A stretch of DNA of 9,623 nt from assembly GCA_024691625.1 (NCBI GenBank), contig JAILNL010000114.1, forward strand, positions 1 through 9,623, given 5' to 3'. Within the stretch, counting starts at the first letter, position 1, and every line of letters begins with the position of its first letter. The DNA comes from Schwartzia sp. (in: firmicutes). Its GTDB lineage: Bacteria > Bacillota > Negativicutes > Selenomonadales > Selenomonadaceae. Below the pieces are notes generated by a model. The model did not search any database. It saw only the letters and a program-made list of their open reading frames with translations, and had not been told where the DNA came from. A program made the translations under genes and the position numbers. Below, in pieces: positions 1 through 5,532 of the stretch.

Positions 1-66
1 ATTGTACCATAGCGAGATAAACTGGGGAATTACAACTTGGCGGTGCTTGCCCTTGGGTGGGAACGC

Positions 67-75
67 ATTGTACCA
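67..75 (-). promoter_or_regulatory. Repeat-embedded extended -10 promoter driving the 37-66 spacer
   Basis: On the minus strand the repeat ends in TGGTACAAT, an extended -10 element (TG, one base, then TACAAT). Initiation about 7 nt downstream would start within the spacer at 37-66, giving a crRNA that needs no 5' processing. This is the arrangement described for Neisseria type II-C arrays. The same sequence lies at 1-9 and 133-141. Promoter activity is inferred from sequence only. Confidence 0.55.
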
Positions 76-132
76 TAGCGAGATAAATTGGGGAACTACA
101 ACTTATCGAGTCTACATGGGAGCTCACGCTCC

Positions 133-141
133 ATTGTACCA
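133..141 (-). promoter_or_regulatory. Extended -10 promoter in the terminal repeat, driving the 103-132 spacer
   Basis: The intact TGGTACAAT on the minus strand would initiate transcription into the spacer at 103-132. It is retained although the rest of this repeat has decayed. There is no good -35 at the usual distance, which an extended -10 does not need. Confidence 0.5.
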
Positions 142-168
142 TAGCGAGATAAGCTGGTGAGCTATAGC
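133..168 (-). repeat. Terminal, half-degenerate CRISPR repeat
   Basis: This last copy keeps the first 20 nt (133-152) identical to the other two repeats, while all six differences from repeat 1 fall in the other 16 nt (at 153, 158, 161, 162, 165 and 167). The conserved half contains the minus-strand TGGTACAAT promoter-like sequence; the decayed half is the part that would form the crRNA repeat tag. No spacer precedes this copy on the minus strand, so that tag half would have no use here. Confidence 0.8.
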
Positions 169-187
169 GCGAAATACTCTTTCTTTT

Positions 188-210
188 ATTGTATCATATC
201 GGAATAAATC
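188..210 (-). repeat. Decayed CRISPR repeat remnant or array-flanking promoter
   Basis: These 23 nt match the start of the CRISPR repeat at 17 of 23 positions, and their minus strand carries TGATACAAT, again an extended -10. The copy starts 55 nt after the terminal repeat starts, not 66, so it is out of phase. It may be an old repeat shifted by a deletion of about 11 nt, or part of an array-flanking sequence. A chance match to AT-rich DNA is possible. Confidence 0.35.
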
Positions 211-294
211 ATATAATGATGAACGAAGCAGCCTGTAAAATTTGCATGATGCTTTTTCATAGTTCAAAGTATTTGACTAATATCTTGTGATGGG

Positions 295-323
295 TGGAAA
301 CCGCGCGCTCAGTGTGGTATAAT
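295..323 (+). promoter_or_regulatory. Probable yebC promoter
   Basis: A consensus -10, TATAAT (318-323), is preceded by TGG (315-317), giving an extended -10. At 17-nt spacing the -35 position holds TGGAAA (295-300), a 4/6 match. Transcription would start near 330, about 47 nt before the yebC ATG. Confidence 0.65.
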
Positions 324-376
324 ATCACAGGTTATTTACTTTTAATGAAAGTTATTGTTAAAGGAGCGGTTCTTGC

Positions 377-1120
377 ATGTCAGGACATTCTAAGTGGGCA
401 AATATCAAACGTAAAAAAGGCGCAAACGACGCAATCCGCGGAAAGATTACGACGAAAATCGGCCGTGAAATCACGATTGCCGTCCGTATGGGCGGTCCGG
501 ACCCGGTCGGAAATATGCGTCTGAAGCTGGCTTTGTCGAAGGCAAAGGCCAATAATATTCCGAAGGACAACATCCAGCGTGCCATCAAAAAAGGCCAGGG
601 TGCTGCGGACGGTGCTAATTACGAAGAGTTCACATACGAGGGTTACGGTCCGGGCGGAGTTGCAATGCTGCTCGATATCATGACCGATAACCGCAACCGT
701 GCGGCTGCAGATGTACGGCATCTTTTCTCCAAGCATGGCGGAAACCTCGGCGAAACAGGCTGCGTTTCGTGGATGTTCAAACAGAAGGCTGTTTTCGTTG
801 TCGAGAAGGAAAAATTCGAGGACGAAGATGCTCTGATGGATATCGTTCTTGAGGCCGGCGCAGAGGATATGAAGGCTGAGGACGATGTGTTTGAAATCAC
901 GGCTGAGCCGGGCGATTTCAACGCTGTTGAGGCTGCTCTTGCTGAGAAGGGTATTGAGACTGCATCTGCTGAAATCACGATGGTTCCGGACACGACAGTT
1001 CACCTCGAAGGCAAAGACGCGCAGAAGATGCTCGACCTCATCGATGCTTTTGAAGAGTCCGATGATGTGCAGAATGTCTATGCAAACTATGAGATTGACG
1101 AGGATTCCCTCGAAGGCTGA
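377..1120 (+). CDS. yebC: YebC/PmpR/TACO1 family protein
   Basis: A 247-aa cytosolic protein of normal length for the YebC family. The N terminus MSGHSKWANIKRKKG (1-15) is the family signature, followed by the conserved KAKANNIPKDNIQRAIKKG block (55-73) and the ANYEEFTYEGYGPGG segment (80-94). The acidic C-terminal half fits YebC domains 2 and 3. Members were long annotated as transcriptional regulators; the mitochondrial homologue TACO1 acts in translation, and bacterial members have been linked to relief of ribosome stalling at proline-rich sequences. AAAGGAG at 360-366 sits 10 nt before the ATG. In many bacteria yebC lies directly upstream of ruvC and is co-transcribed with it; here a terminator follows it and it has its own promoter, so it is probably monocistronic. 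Family assignment is secure; which YebC role applies cannot be told from sequence. Confidence 0.97.
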   Translation: MSGHSKWANIKRKKGANDAIRGKITTKIGREITIAVRMGGPDPVGNMRLKLALSKAKANNIPKDNIQRAIKKGQGAADGANYEEFTYEGYGPGGVAMLLDIMTDNRNRAAADVRHLFSKHGGNLGETGCVSWMFKQKAVFVVEKEKFEDEDALMDIVLEAGAEDMKAEDDVFEITAEPGDFNAVEAALAEKGIETASAEITMVPDTTVHLEGKDAQKMLDLIDAFEESDDVQNVYANYEIDEDSLEG

Positions 1121-1136
1121 TTTCAAGGCTATGCGG

Positions 1137-1163
1137 CACCCGGAGTAATCCGGGTGTTTTTTT
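1137..1163 (+). terminator. Rho-independent terminator of yebC
   Basis: A perfect 8-bp stem, CACCCGGA (1137-1144) with TCCGGGTG (1149-1156), closes a GTAA loop and is followed by seven T residues (1157-1163). It lies 16 nt after the yebC stop codon. Confidence 0.93.
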
Positions 1164-1174
1164 ACTGCAACCTT

Positions 1175-1183
1175 TGGTATAAC
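1175..1183 (+). promoter_or_regulatory. Candidate distal promoter of the ruvCAB operon
   Basis: TGG (1175-1177) plus TATAAC (1178-1183) forms an extended -10 just after the yebC terminator. A transcript from here would begin near 1190 and carry a leader of about 108 nt containing the inverted repeats at 1203-1251. The -35 region overlaps the terminator T-tract and is unremarkable. Confidence 0.4.
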
Positions 1184-1202
1184 TCGGCATGAGCCTCGTT
1201 GA

Positions 1203-1251
1203 AATGCCGCAGAGGAAAGTTTGCCTATGGCAAACTTTGATTAAAGGCATT
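1203..1251 (+). other. Two-tier inverted repeat in the ruvC leader
   Basis: The inner arm AAAGTTTGCC (1216-1225) and GGCAAACTTT (1229-1238) make a perfect 10-bp inverted repeat around TAT. Outside it, AATGCC (1203-1208) pairs with GGCATT (1246-1251), leaving 7 unpaired bases on each side. No T-tract follows, so it is not a standard terminator. ATGCCG (1204-1209) can alternatively pair with CGGCAT (1185-1190). It could be an operator, an RNA leader structure or a remnant repeat. Confidence 0.6.
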
Positions 1252-1256
1252 ATAAT
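1228..1256 (+). promoter_or_regulatory. Candidate proximal promoter of the ruvCAB operon
   Basis: A consensus -10, TATAAT (1251-1256), lies about 40 nt before the ruvC start, giving a leader of about 35 nt. The -35 position at 17-nt spacing is TGGCAA (1228-1233), a 3/6 match that falls inside the right arm of the palindrome, so a protein bound there would compete with RNA polymerase. Confidence 0.5.
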
Positions 1257-1297
1257 TAATAGAGTATTTGTTCTAAAAAGGAGCGGTTGAAAGAAAT

Positions 1298-1792
1298 ATG
1301 CTTGTACTGGGAATCGACCCGGGTACTGCTATCTGCGGCTATGGTTTTGTGGAGGCTGCGCAGGGCAGCCGGCTTATTCCACATGAATATGGAGCGATTT
1401 TAACGAGTCCGAAGGCACGTATGCAGGACAGGCTGATGAAGCTTTACGATGAGCTTGACGCGCTCATCAAAAAATATAAGCCTGACGCTATGGGCGTAGA
1501 GCAGTTGTTTTTCAATCGCAATGTAACCACGGCGATTCCGGTAGGACAGGCAAGGGGAATCGTGCTTCTTGCGGCGGCAAAGAACAACATTGAGCTTGTG
1601 GAGCGTACGCCGCTGCAGATAAAGCAGTCTGTCACGGGTTACGGAAAAGCTACAAAGGAGCAGGTCATCTATATGGTTACGAAGCTCCTGCACCTTCCGG
1701 AGCCGCCGAAGCCGGATGATACGGCGGACGCGCTGGCGGCGGCAATATGCACGCTGCATTGTTTGGACAGTATTCGATGGAGGAACGGGTAA
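1298..1792 (+). CDS. ruvC: Holliday junction resolvase RuvC
   Basis: A 164-aa endonuclease of normal length that cuts Holliday junctions symmetrically after branch migration by RuvAB. The RNase H-like fold is shown by LVLGIDPGT at the N terminus with catalytic D7, by GVEQLFF with E68, and by DDTADALAAAIC with the D141-x-x-D144 pair; together these match the four acidic residues of E. coli RuvC (D7, E66, D138, D141). The start is supported by AAAGGAG at 1277-1283, although the 14-nt spacing to ATG is long. It is the first gene of the operon, and its stop lies 3 nt before ruvA. Confidence 0.97.
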   Translation: MLVLGIDPGTAICGYGFVEAAQGSRLIPHEYGAILTSPKARMQDRLMKLYDELDALIKKYKPDAMGVEQLFFNRNVTTAIPVGQARGIVLLAAAKNNIELVERTPLQIKQSVTGYGKATKEQVIYMVTKLLHLPEPPKPDDTADALAAAICTLHCLDSIRWRNG

Positions 1793-1795
1793 TCT

Positions 1796-2395
1796 ATGAT
1801 AGGATTTCTTCGCGGCAGAGTCGCGCATCTTTTTGCGGACTGCTGTCTTTTGGACGTAGGCGGTGTAGGATACCGTGTATATATCGCATCGGCAACGCGA
1901 AGCCGTCTGCACACGGGTGAGGAAGCGACGCTTTTTACGCATCTTTCGGTCAGGGAGGATGCTTTAACTTTATATGGTTTTTTCAGTCAGGAAGAATATG
2001 ATGTTTTTGAGCAGCTCATTTCGGTGTCGGGAATAGGCCCGAAGGTTGCTCTCGGTATTTTATCGTCTATTACGGTGGATAAGCTCTGCGCGGCTATTCA
2101 CGGTCAGCAGCTTACTGTTTTGACGAAGCTCCCCGGAATAGGAAAGAAATCTGCTCAGAGGCTTATTCTTGAGCTGAAGGATAAAATTGCCGCAGGCTCG
2201 GAGTCTGCGGATTTGGAAGATGTTTCGGATATGCCTGTTGTCGGAGACGATACTGTTTCCGAGGCATCGGCGGCGCTTCTTTCTCTCGGATATTCGCAGG
2301 CGGAAATCGATCCGGTACTGCGGCGCGCGGGTGAAGGAATGGATTCTGCGGCGCTCATTCGTTTTGCTTTGAGCGAGTTCGGAAAACGGAAGTAA
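1796..2395 (+). CDS. ruvA: Holliday junction branch migration subunit RuvA
   Basis: A 199-aa DNA-binding subunit that recognises four-way junctions as a tetramer and recruits the RuvB motor. The N-terminal OB-fold starts MIGFLRGRV and includes GVGYRVYI (23-30). RED (53-55) matches the acidic pin region that separates strands at the junction centre. Two helix-hairpin-helix motifs follow, with GIGPK (79-83) and GIGKK (114-118). The C-terminal domain (about 155-199, EASAALLSLGYSQAEI onward) is the RuvB-contacting segment. The SD GGAGGA at 1779-1784 lies inside the end of ruvC, so translation of the two is probably coupled. Confidence 0.97.
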   Translation: MIGFLRGRVAHLFADCCLLDVGGVGYRVYIASATRSRLHTGEEATLFTHLSVREDALTLYGFFSQEEYDVFEQLISVSGIGPKVALGILSSITVDKLCAAIHGQQLTVLTKLPGIGKKSAQRLILELKDKIAAGSESADLEDVSDMPVVGDDTVSEASAALLSLGYSQAEIDPVLRRAGEGMDSAALIRFALSEFGKRK

Positions 2396-2414
2396 TCGGT
2401 AAGGAGGGAACTGC

Positions 2415-3428
2415 GTGGAGCTGACTAAGGAAGAGGAAGGCCGTATCGTCTCAATGGAGGCACAGTCTGCGGACGACTGGCAGTACAGCCTGCGTCCTCG
2501 AAAGCTCAACGAATATATAGGGCAGGATAAGGTCAAGGAGAACCTTTCCGTTTTTATACAGGCGGCGTTAAAGCGTGGTGAAGCGCTGGATCATGTCCTT
2601 CTGTACGGGCCTCCGGGACTCGGAAAGACGACTCTTGCCGGCATCATCGCAAACGAGCTGGGAGTAAATTTCCGTGTAACCAGCGGTCCTGCAATTGAGC
2701 GCTCGGGAGATTTGGCGGCTCTTTTGACGAATCTCGGTGAGCGTGATGTGCTTTTTATAGATGAAATTCATCGCCTTTCCCACAGCGTGGAAGAGGTGCT
2801 TTATTCCGCCATGGAGGATTTCGCTTTAGATATCGTTATCGGAAAAGGTCCGAGCGCGCGGTCTATACGTCTGGATATTGCGCCATTTACGCTTGTTGGC
2901 GCGACGACAAGGGCAGGTGCTCTTGCTGCACCGCTCCGCGACCGTTTCGGCGTTATTGAGCGGCTTGAATACTATAAGCCTGAGGCACTGGTCGAAATCA
3001 TAAAGCGCGCGTCGGAGATTCTGCAGATTCCCATTGACGATCACGGAGCTGAGGAAATAGCACGCCGTTCGCGTGGAACGCCGCGTATTGCGAACCGCCT
3101 GTTGAAGCGTGTCCGCGACTTTGCGCAGGTGGACGGAAAAGGAACAATAACGTCGGATATTGCCGACAGGGCACTCAGCCGTCTTGAAGTAGATAAAGCG
3201 GGCCTTGACCGTACGGACCGCCGTATGCTTGAGTCCATGATTCATAAATTCGGAGGCGGCCCGGTTGGTCTTGATACTATCGCGGCAGCCATAAGCGAGG
3301 AGCCGGATACCATCACTGATGTGTACGAGCCTTTCCTGCTTCAGATGGGCTTTTTGATGAAAACACCGCGTGGACGTGTTGTCACGCGGGCGGGGTATGA
3401 GCACATGCATGTGCCGTATCCGGAGTGA
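2415..3428 (+). CDS. ruvB: Holliday junction branch migration DNA helicase RuvB
   Basis: A 337-aa AAA+ motor that pumps DNA through the RuvA-bound junction. Visible are [10 protein letters not shown] (35-44), Walker A GPPGLGKT (65-72), Walker B DEIH (116-119), sensor-1 GATTRAG (162-168) and the PLRDRFG segment (173-179). The C-terminal winged-helix domain includes [19 protein letters not shown] and the closing [15 protein letters not shown]. The start codon is GTG, chosen because AAGGAGGG at 2401-2408 lies 6 nt upstream. The ruvA stop is 19 nt before it. Complete, with no missing key motif. Confidence 0.97.
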   Translation: MELTKEEEGRIVSMEAQSADDWQYSLRPRKLNEYIGQDKVKENLSVFIQAALKRGEALDHVLLYGPPGLGKTTLAGIIANELGVNFRVTSGPAIERSGDLAALLTNLGERDVLFIDEIHRLSHSVEEVLYSAMEDFALDIVIGKGPSARSIRLDIAPFTLVGATTRAGALAAPLRDRFGVIERLEYYKPEALVEIIKRASEILQIPIDDHGAEEIARRSRGTPRIANRLLKRVRDFAQVDGKGTITSDIADRALSRLEVDKAGLDRTDRRMLESMIHKFGGGPVGLDTIAAAISEEPDTITDVYEPFLLQMGFLMKTPRGRVVTRAGYEHMHVPYPE

Positions 3429-3440
3429 GGGATAAATAAA

Positions 3441-4088
3441 ATGAAGCTATTGCTGCACATGTGCTGCGGATCGTGTTCATGCTATCCGGTCAAGCGGCTT
3501 CGCGAGGAAGGTATTGAGCCTGTGGGATTTTTTTTCAATCCCAATATCCATCCGTATAAGGAATGGAAAATGCGGCTTGATACGGCGAAGGAGTTTGCAG
3601 AGAAGGTAAAGATGGAAATAAACACGGACGAGGAATACCGTATCCGTGATTTTTTGAGAAAGGCGCTGCCACTTGAGGCCGAAACTACAGAGGAAGCCGT
3701 CCGTATAGCGGCTGAGGGAGGTTCGAAGGCGCGCTGCCGTATGTGCTACAGCTGGCGGCTGGGTGAAGCGGCACGGTATGCAGCCGAAAACGGCTATGAC
3801 GCATTTACCTCGACACTTTTTTACAGTATTTACCAGATGCACGATTTGATGAAGGAAACGGCTGAACGCTATGCTGAACAGTATGGTGTGAAATTCTTTT
3901 ATGAGGATTTTCGTCCGGGCTGGCAGGAGGGAATCGACATCTGTCAGTCTCTTGAATTGTATCGTCAGCCATACTGCGGATGTATCTTCAGCGAAGAGGA
4001 ACGCTACAGCAAGGCGATACAAAAAGCACATAAGAAGCTGATGAAAGCAAAGAAGGCTGAACGTCTGAAGATGGAGCAGGAGGGATGA
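3441..4088 (+). CDS. queH: Epoxyqueuosine reductase QueH
   Basis: A 215-aa member of the DUF208/QueH family, which reduces epoxyqueuosine in tRNA to queuosine, the last step of the pathway, and is unrelated in sequence to the cobalamin enzyme QueG. The N terminus has HMCCGSCSCYP with adjacent cysteines C8 and C9, followed by FFFNPNIHPYKEW. C99 and C102 in ARCRMCYSWRL, and C179/C181 in YCGCIFSEEE, are the further conserved cysteines expected for the iron-sulfur cluster and metal site. GAGGG (3427-3431) overlaps the ruvB stop and serves as SD. The next gene but one is queA, which makes the substrate of this enzyme; this context supports the assignment. Confidence 0.94.
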   Translation: MKLLLHMCCGSCSCYPVKRLREEGIEPVGFFFNPNIHPYKEWKMRLDTAKEFAEKVKMEINTDEEYRIRDFLRKALPLEAETTEEAVRIAAEGGSKARCRMCYSWRLGEAARYAAENGYDAFTSTLFYSIYQMHDLMKETAERYAEQYGVKFFYEDFRPGWQEGIDICQSLELYRQPYCGCIFSEEERYSKAIQKAHKKLMKAKKAERLKMEQEG

Positions 4089-4089
4089 G

Positions 4090-5514
4090 ATGAAACGGAA
4101 TTGTCTTAAAGCATTTGCCGTATGTCTTATGATGGCATTATGGCTGCTTCCGGCCATGGTGATGGCTGCTGCCCCGTCAAAATCCGACAAAGCGGCGAAA
4201 ATGCCCGACAAGGGTGTTATAACAGGCACGTCAACGCCCAAGGCAGAGACTAAACCTGCCGAAGCAAAAGCACCTGAAACAAAAGAGTCCGAGAAGAAAA
4301 CTGCCGACACTAAACCGGCTGCGCCCAAGACATCTGAAAATAAACAGGGCACCTCTTCTAAAAAGCCTGAGCCTGTTCTTCGTGTGGGACTTGCAGAAGG
4401 ACAGACTTCCGCTGTATTTACCGCGAACAATGATTTCGTTGTGCGCGAGGGCGGCGGCAAGGGACTTGCGAAATATACCCACAAGGATAAAATTACAATC
4501 ACGGTAAAGAACCGTCAGCTTTTGTTGAACGGCAAGGCTGTTTCGGCGAAAAAGATTGTGCTGAAAGCACCTAACGAATACGAAAATCTTGTTTTTTCGT
4601 ATAATGACTCGAAATACCGCGGTACTTTTGAGATTGTCCTTAAGGGCGGCAGCTTTACCGTCATCAACCTCGTAAAGCTTGATGATTATGTAGGCGGCGT
4701 TATCAATGAGGAAATGGGAGAAGGCTGGCCTGCTGAGGCGCTTAAAGCACAGGCTGTGGCAGCACGTACCTTTGCTCTTTACACGGTAGGGGAAGAAAAG
4801 CATTCAGAGGACGGCTACGATGTCTGCACGACAACGCATTGTCAGGTTTACGGCGGCGTTTCTTCAGAGTCCCGTGACGCTTTGGCGGCGGTATCTGCTA
4901 CACGCGGAGAAGTAATGACCTACAACGGCGAGCCTATTTATGCGGCTTTTCATGCTTCTTCCGGCGGACGTACCGCGGCAAGTGGTGAGACGGGGACAGA
5001 TCTTCCGTACCTTAAATCCCGTCCTGACCCCGAGGATTCGGAAAATCCGAATCAGGAGTGGAAGATTTCCGTGCCTGTGAAGAAGCTTGTTGATGAGCTT
5101 CGCGCAGCGGGATACAACGTAGGTACACTTAAACGAATTGAGATTTCTCCGCTTGATATGAAGGGCGGCAAGCTTGGAAAGGACAGATTTTCTTCCTATA
5201 GGGTGAAATCCGTTAAGTTTGTCGGTACACTCAAAACGGTAGATGTTCCGGGAACAAAGCTGCGCTGGGAATTTGACCTGCACAGTACCCTCTTTGATAT
5301 CTGCTATGGCAGCGGAAAAACCATGAAGCCGAACAAGACGGGAAAGATTGATATCACAAACCGTGCGGGAGAGACGGTCACCTTTGTCGGTGCAGGCTGG
5401 GGCCACGGCCTCGGACTTTCCCAGTGGGGAGCGCGCGGCATGGCTGAAAAGTATAAATACCGCGAAATTCTGGCACGGTATTATACGGATGTAAAGATTG
5501 AAAAATTATTTTGA
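4090..5514 (+). CDS. SpoIID/LytB-domain protein, secreted, probable peptidoglycan-acting
   Basis: A 474-aa exported protein. Residues 1-27 form a signal peptide (KR start, hydrophobic core 8-25, cleavage likely near AMVMA-AA). Residues 30-95 are a low-complexity Lys/Pro/Glu/Thr linker with repeated TKPA units. The SpoIID domain follows: GGVINEEMGEGWPAEALKAQ (202-221) with E208 aligning with the catalytic Glu of Bacillus SpoIID, the CTTTHCQVYGG segment with C246 and C251, AFHASSGGRT (286-295), and the C-terminal GWGHGLGLSQWGARGM (436-451). SpoIID cleaves glycan strands lacking stem peptides as a lytic transglycosylase. The start lies 1 nt after the queH stop and its SD AGGAGGG (4078-4084) lies inside queH. 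It is longer than sporulation SpoIID because of the linker. The domain also occurs in non-sporulating bacteria, so it does not by itself show endospore formation. Confidence 0.9.
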   Translation: MKRNCLKAFAVCLMMALWLLPAMVMAAAPSKSDKAAKMPDKGVITGTSTPKAETKPAEAKAPETKESEKKTADTKPAAPKTSENKQGTSSKKPEPVLRVGLAEGQTSAVFTANNDFVVREGGGKGLAKYTHKDKITITVKNRQLLLNGKAVSAKKIVLKAPNEYENLVFSYNDSKYRGTFEIVLKGGSFTVINLVKLDDYVGGVINEEMGEGWPAEALKAQAVAARTFALYTVGEEKHSEDGYDVCTTTHCQVYGGVSSESRDALAAVSATRGEVMTYNGEPIYAAFHASSGGRTAASGETGTDLPYLKSRPDPEDSENPNQEWKISVPVKKLVDELRAAGYNVGTLKRIEISPLDMKGGKLGKDRFSSYRVKSVKFVGTLKTVDVPGTKLRWEFDLHSTLFDICYGSGKTMKPNKTGKIDITNRAGETVTFVGAGWGHGLGLSQWGARGMAEKYKYREILARYYTDVKIEKLF

Positions 5515-5532
5515 TTGAAGGAATAAAGAAAC

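Larger units (their letters stand above)
1..168 (-). CRISPR. End of a CRISPR array, type II-C-like repeat, three repeats and two spacers visible
   Basis: Three 36-bp repeats lie at 1-36, 67-102 and 133-168, separated by two unrelated 30-nt spacers (37-66 and 103-132). The constant 66-nt period and unique spacers are diagnostic of CRISPR. Repeats 1 and 2 differ at 2 of 36 positions; repeat 3 differs from each by 6. Read on the minus strand the repeat begins GTTGTA and ends TACAAT, the same ends as the Neisseria type II-C repeat, and length and spacer size also fit type II. The strand is assigned from this similarity and from an extended -10 sequence at the end of each repeat on the minus strand. 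The array begins at the first window base and probably continues leftwards, where cas9-cas1-cas2 would be sought. No cas gene or tracrRNA is in view, so the subtype is inferred from the repeat alone. Confidence 0.88.

Noticed and set aside
225..258. Hairpin AAGCA (226-230) with TGCTT (250-254) and T-run as a terminator
   Set aside because: Only five pairs with a 19-nt loop of low GC; too weak to call.
273..278. TTGACT as the yebC -35
   Set aside because: It lies 39 nt upstream of the TATAAT at 318, far from the usual 16-18 nt, and has no -10 at the correct distance.
169..376. tracrRNA or anti-repeat in the gap between the array and yebC
   Set aside because: A II-C anti-repeat should retain both ends of the repeat (ATTGTA and a later CTACAA-like end) followed by stem-loops; only the first part is loosely matched at 188-210, and no second half or clear terminator hairpin follows.
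380..1126. Long antisense open frame (248 codons) opposite yebC
   Set aside because: It mirrors a clearly conserved gene, its translation lacks recognisable motifs, and no SD is evident; it is a shadow frame. The same applies to the long minus-strand frames over ruvB, queH and the SpoIID-like gene.
1203..1251. LexA (SOS) box before ruvC
   Set aside because: No match to the Bacillus-type GAAC-N4-GTTC or E. coli CTG-N10-CAG box was seen in the palindrome; SOS control remains only a possibility.
4090..5514. SpoIID domain as proof of an endospore former
   Set aside because: SpoIID/LytB domains occur in many non-sporulating bacteria, and no other sporulation gene is present here.
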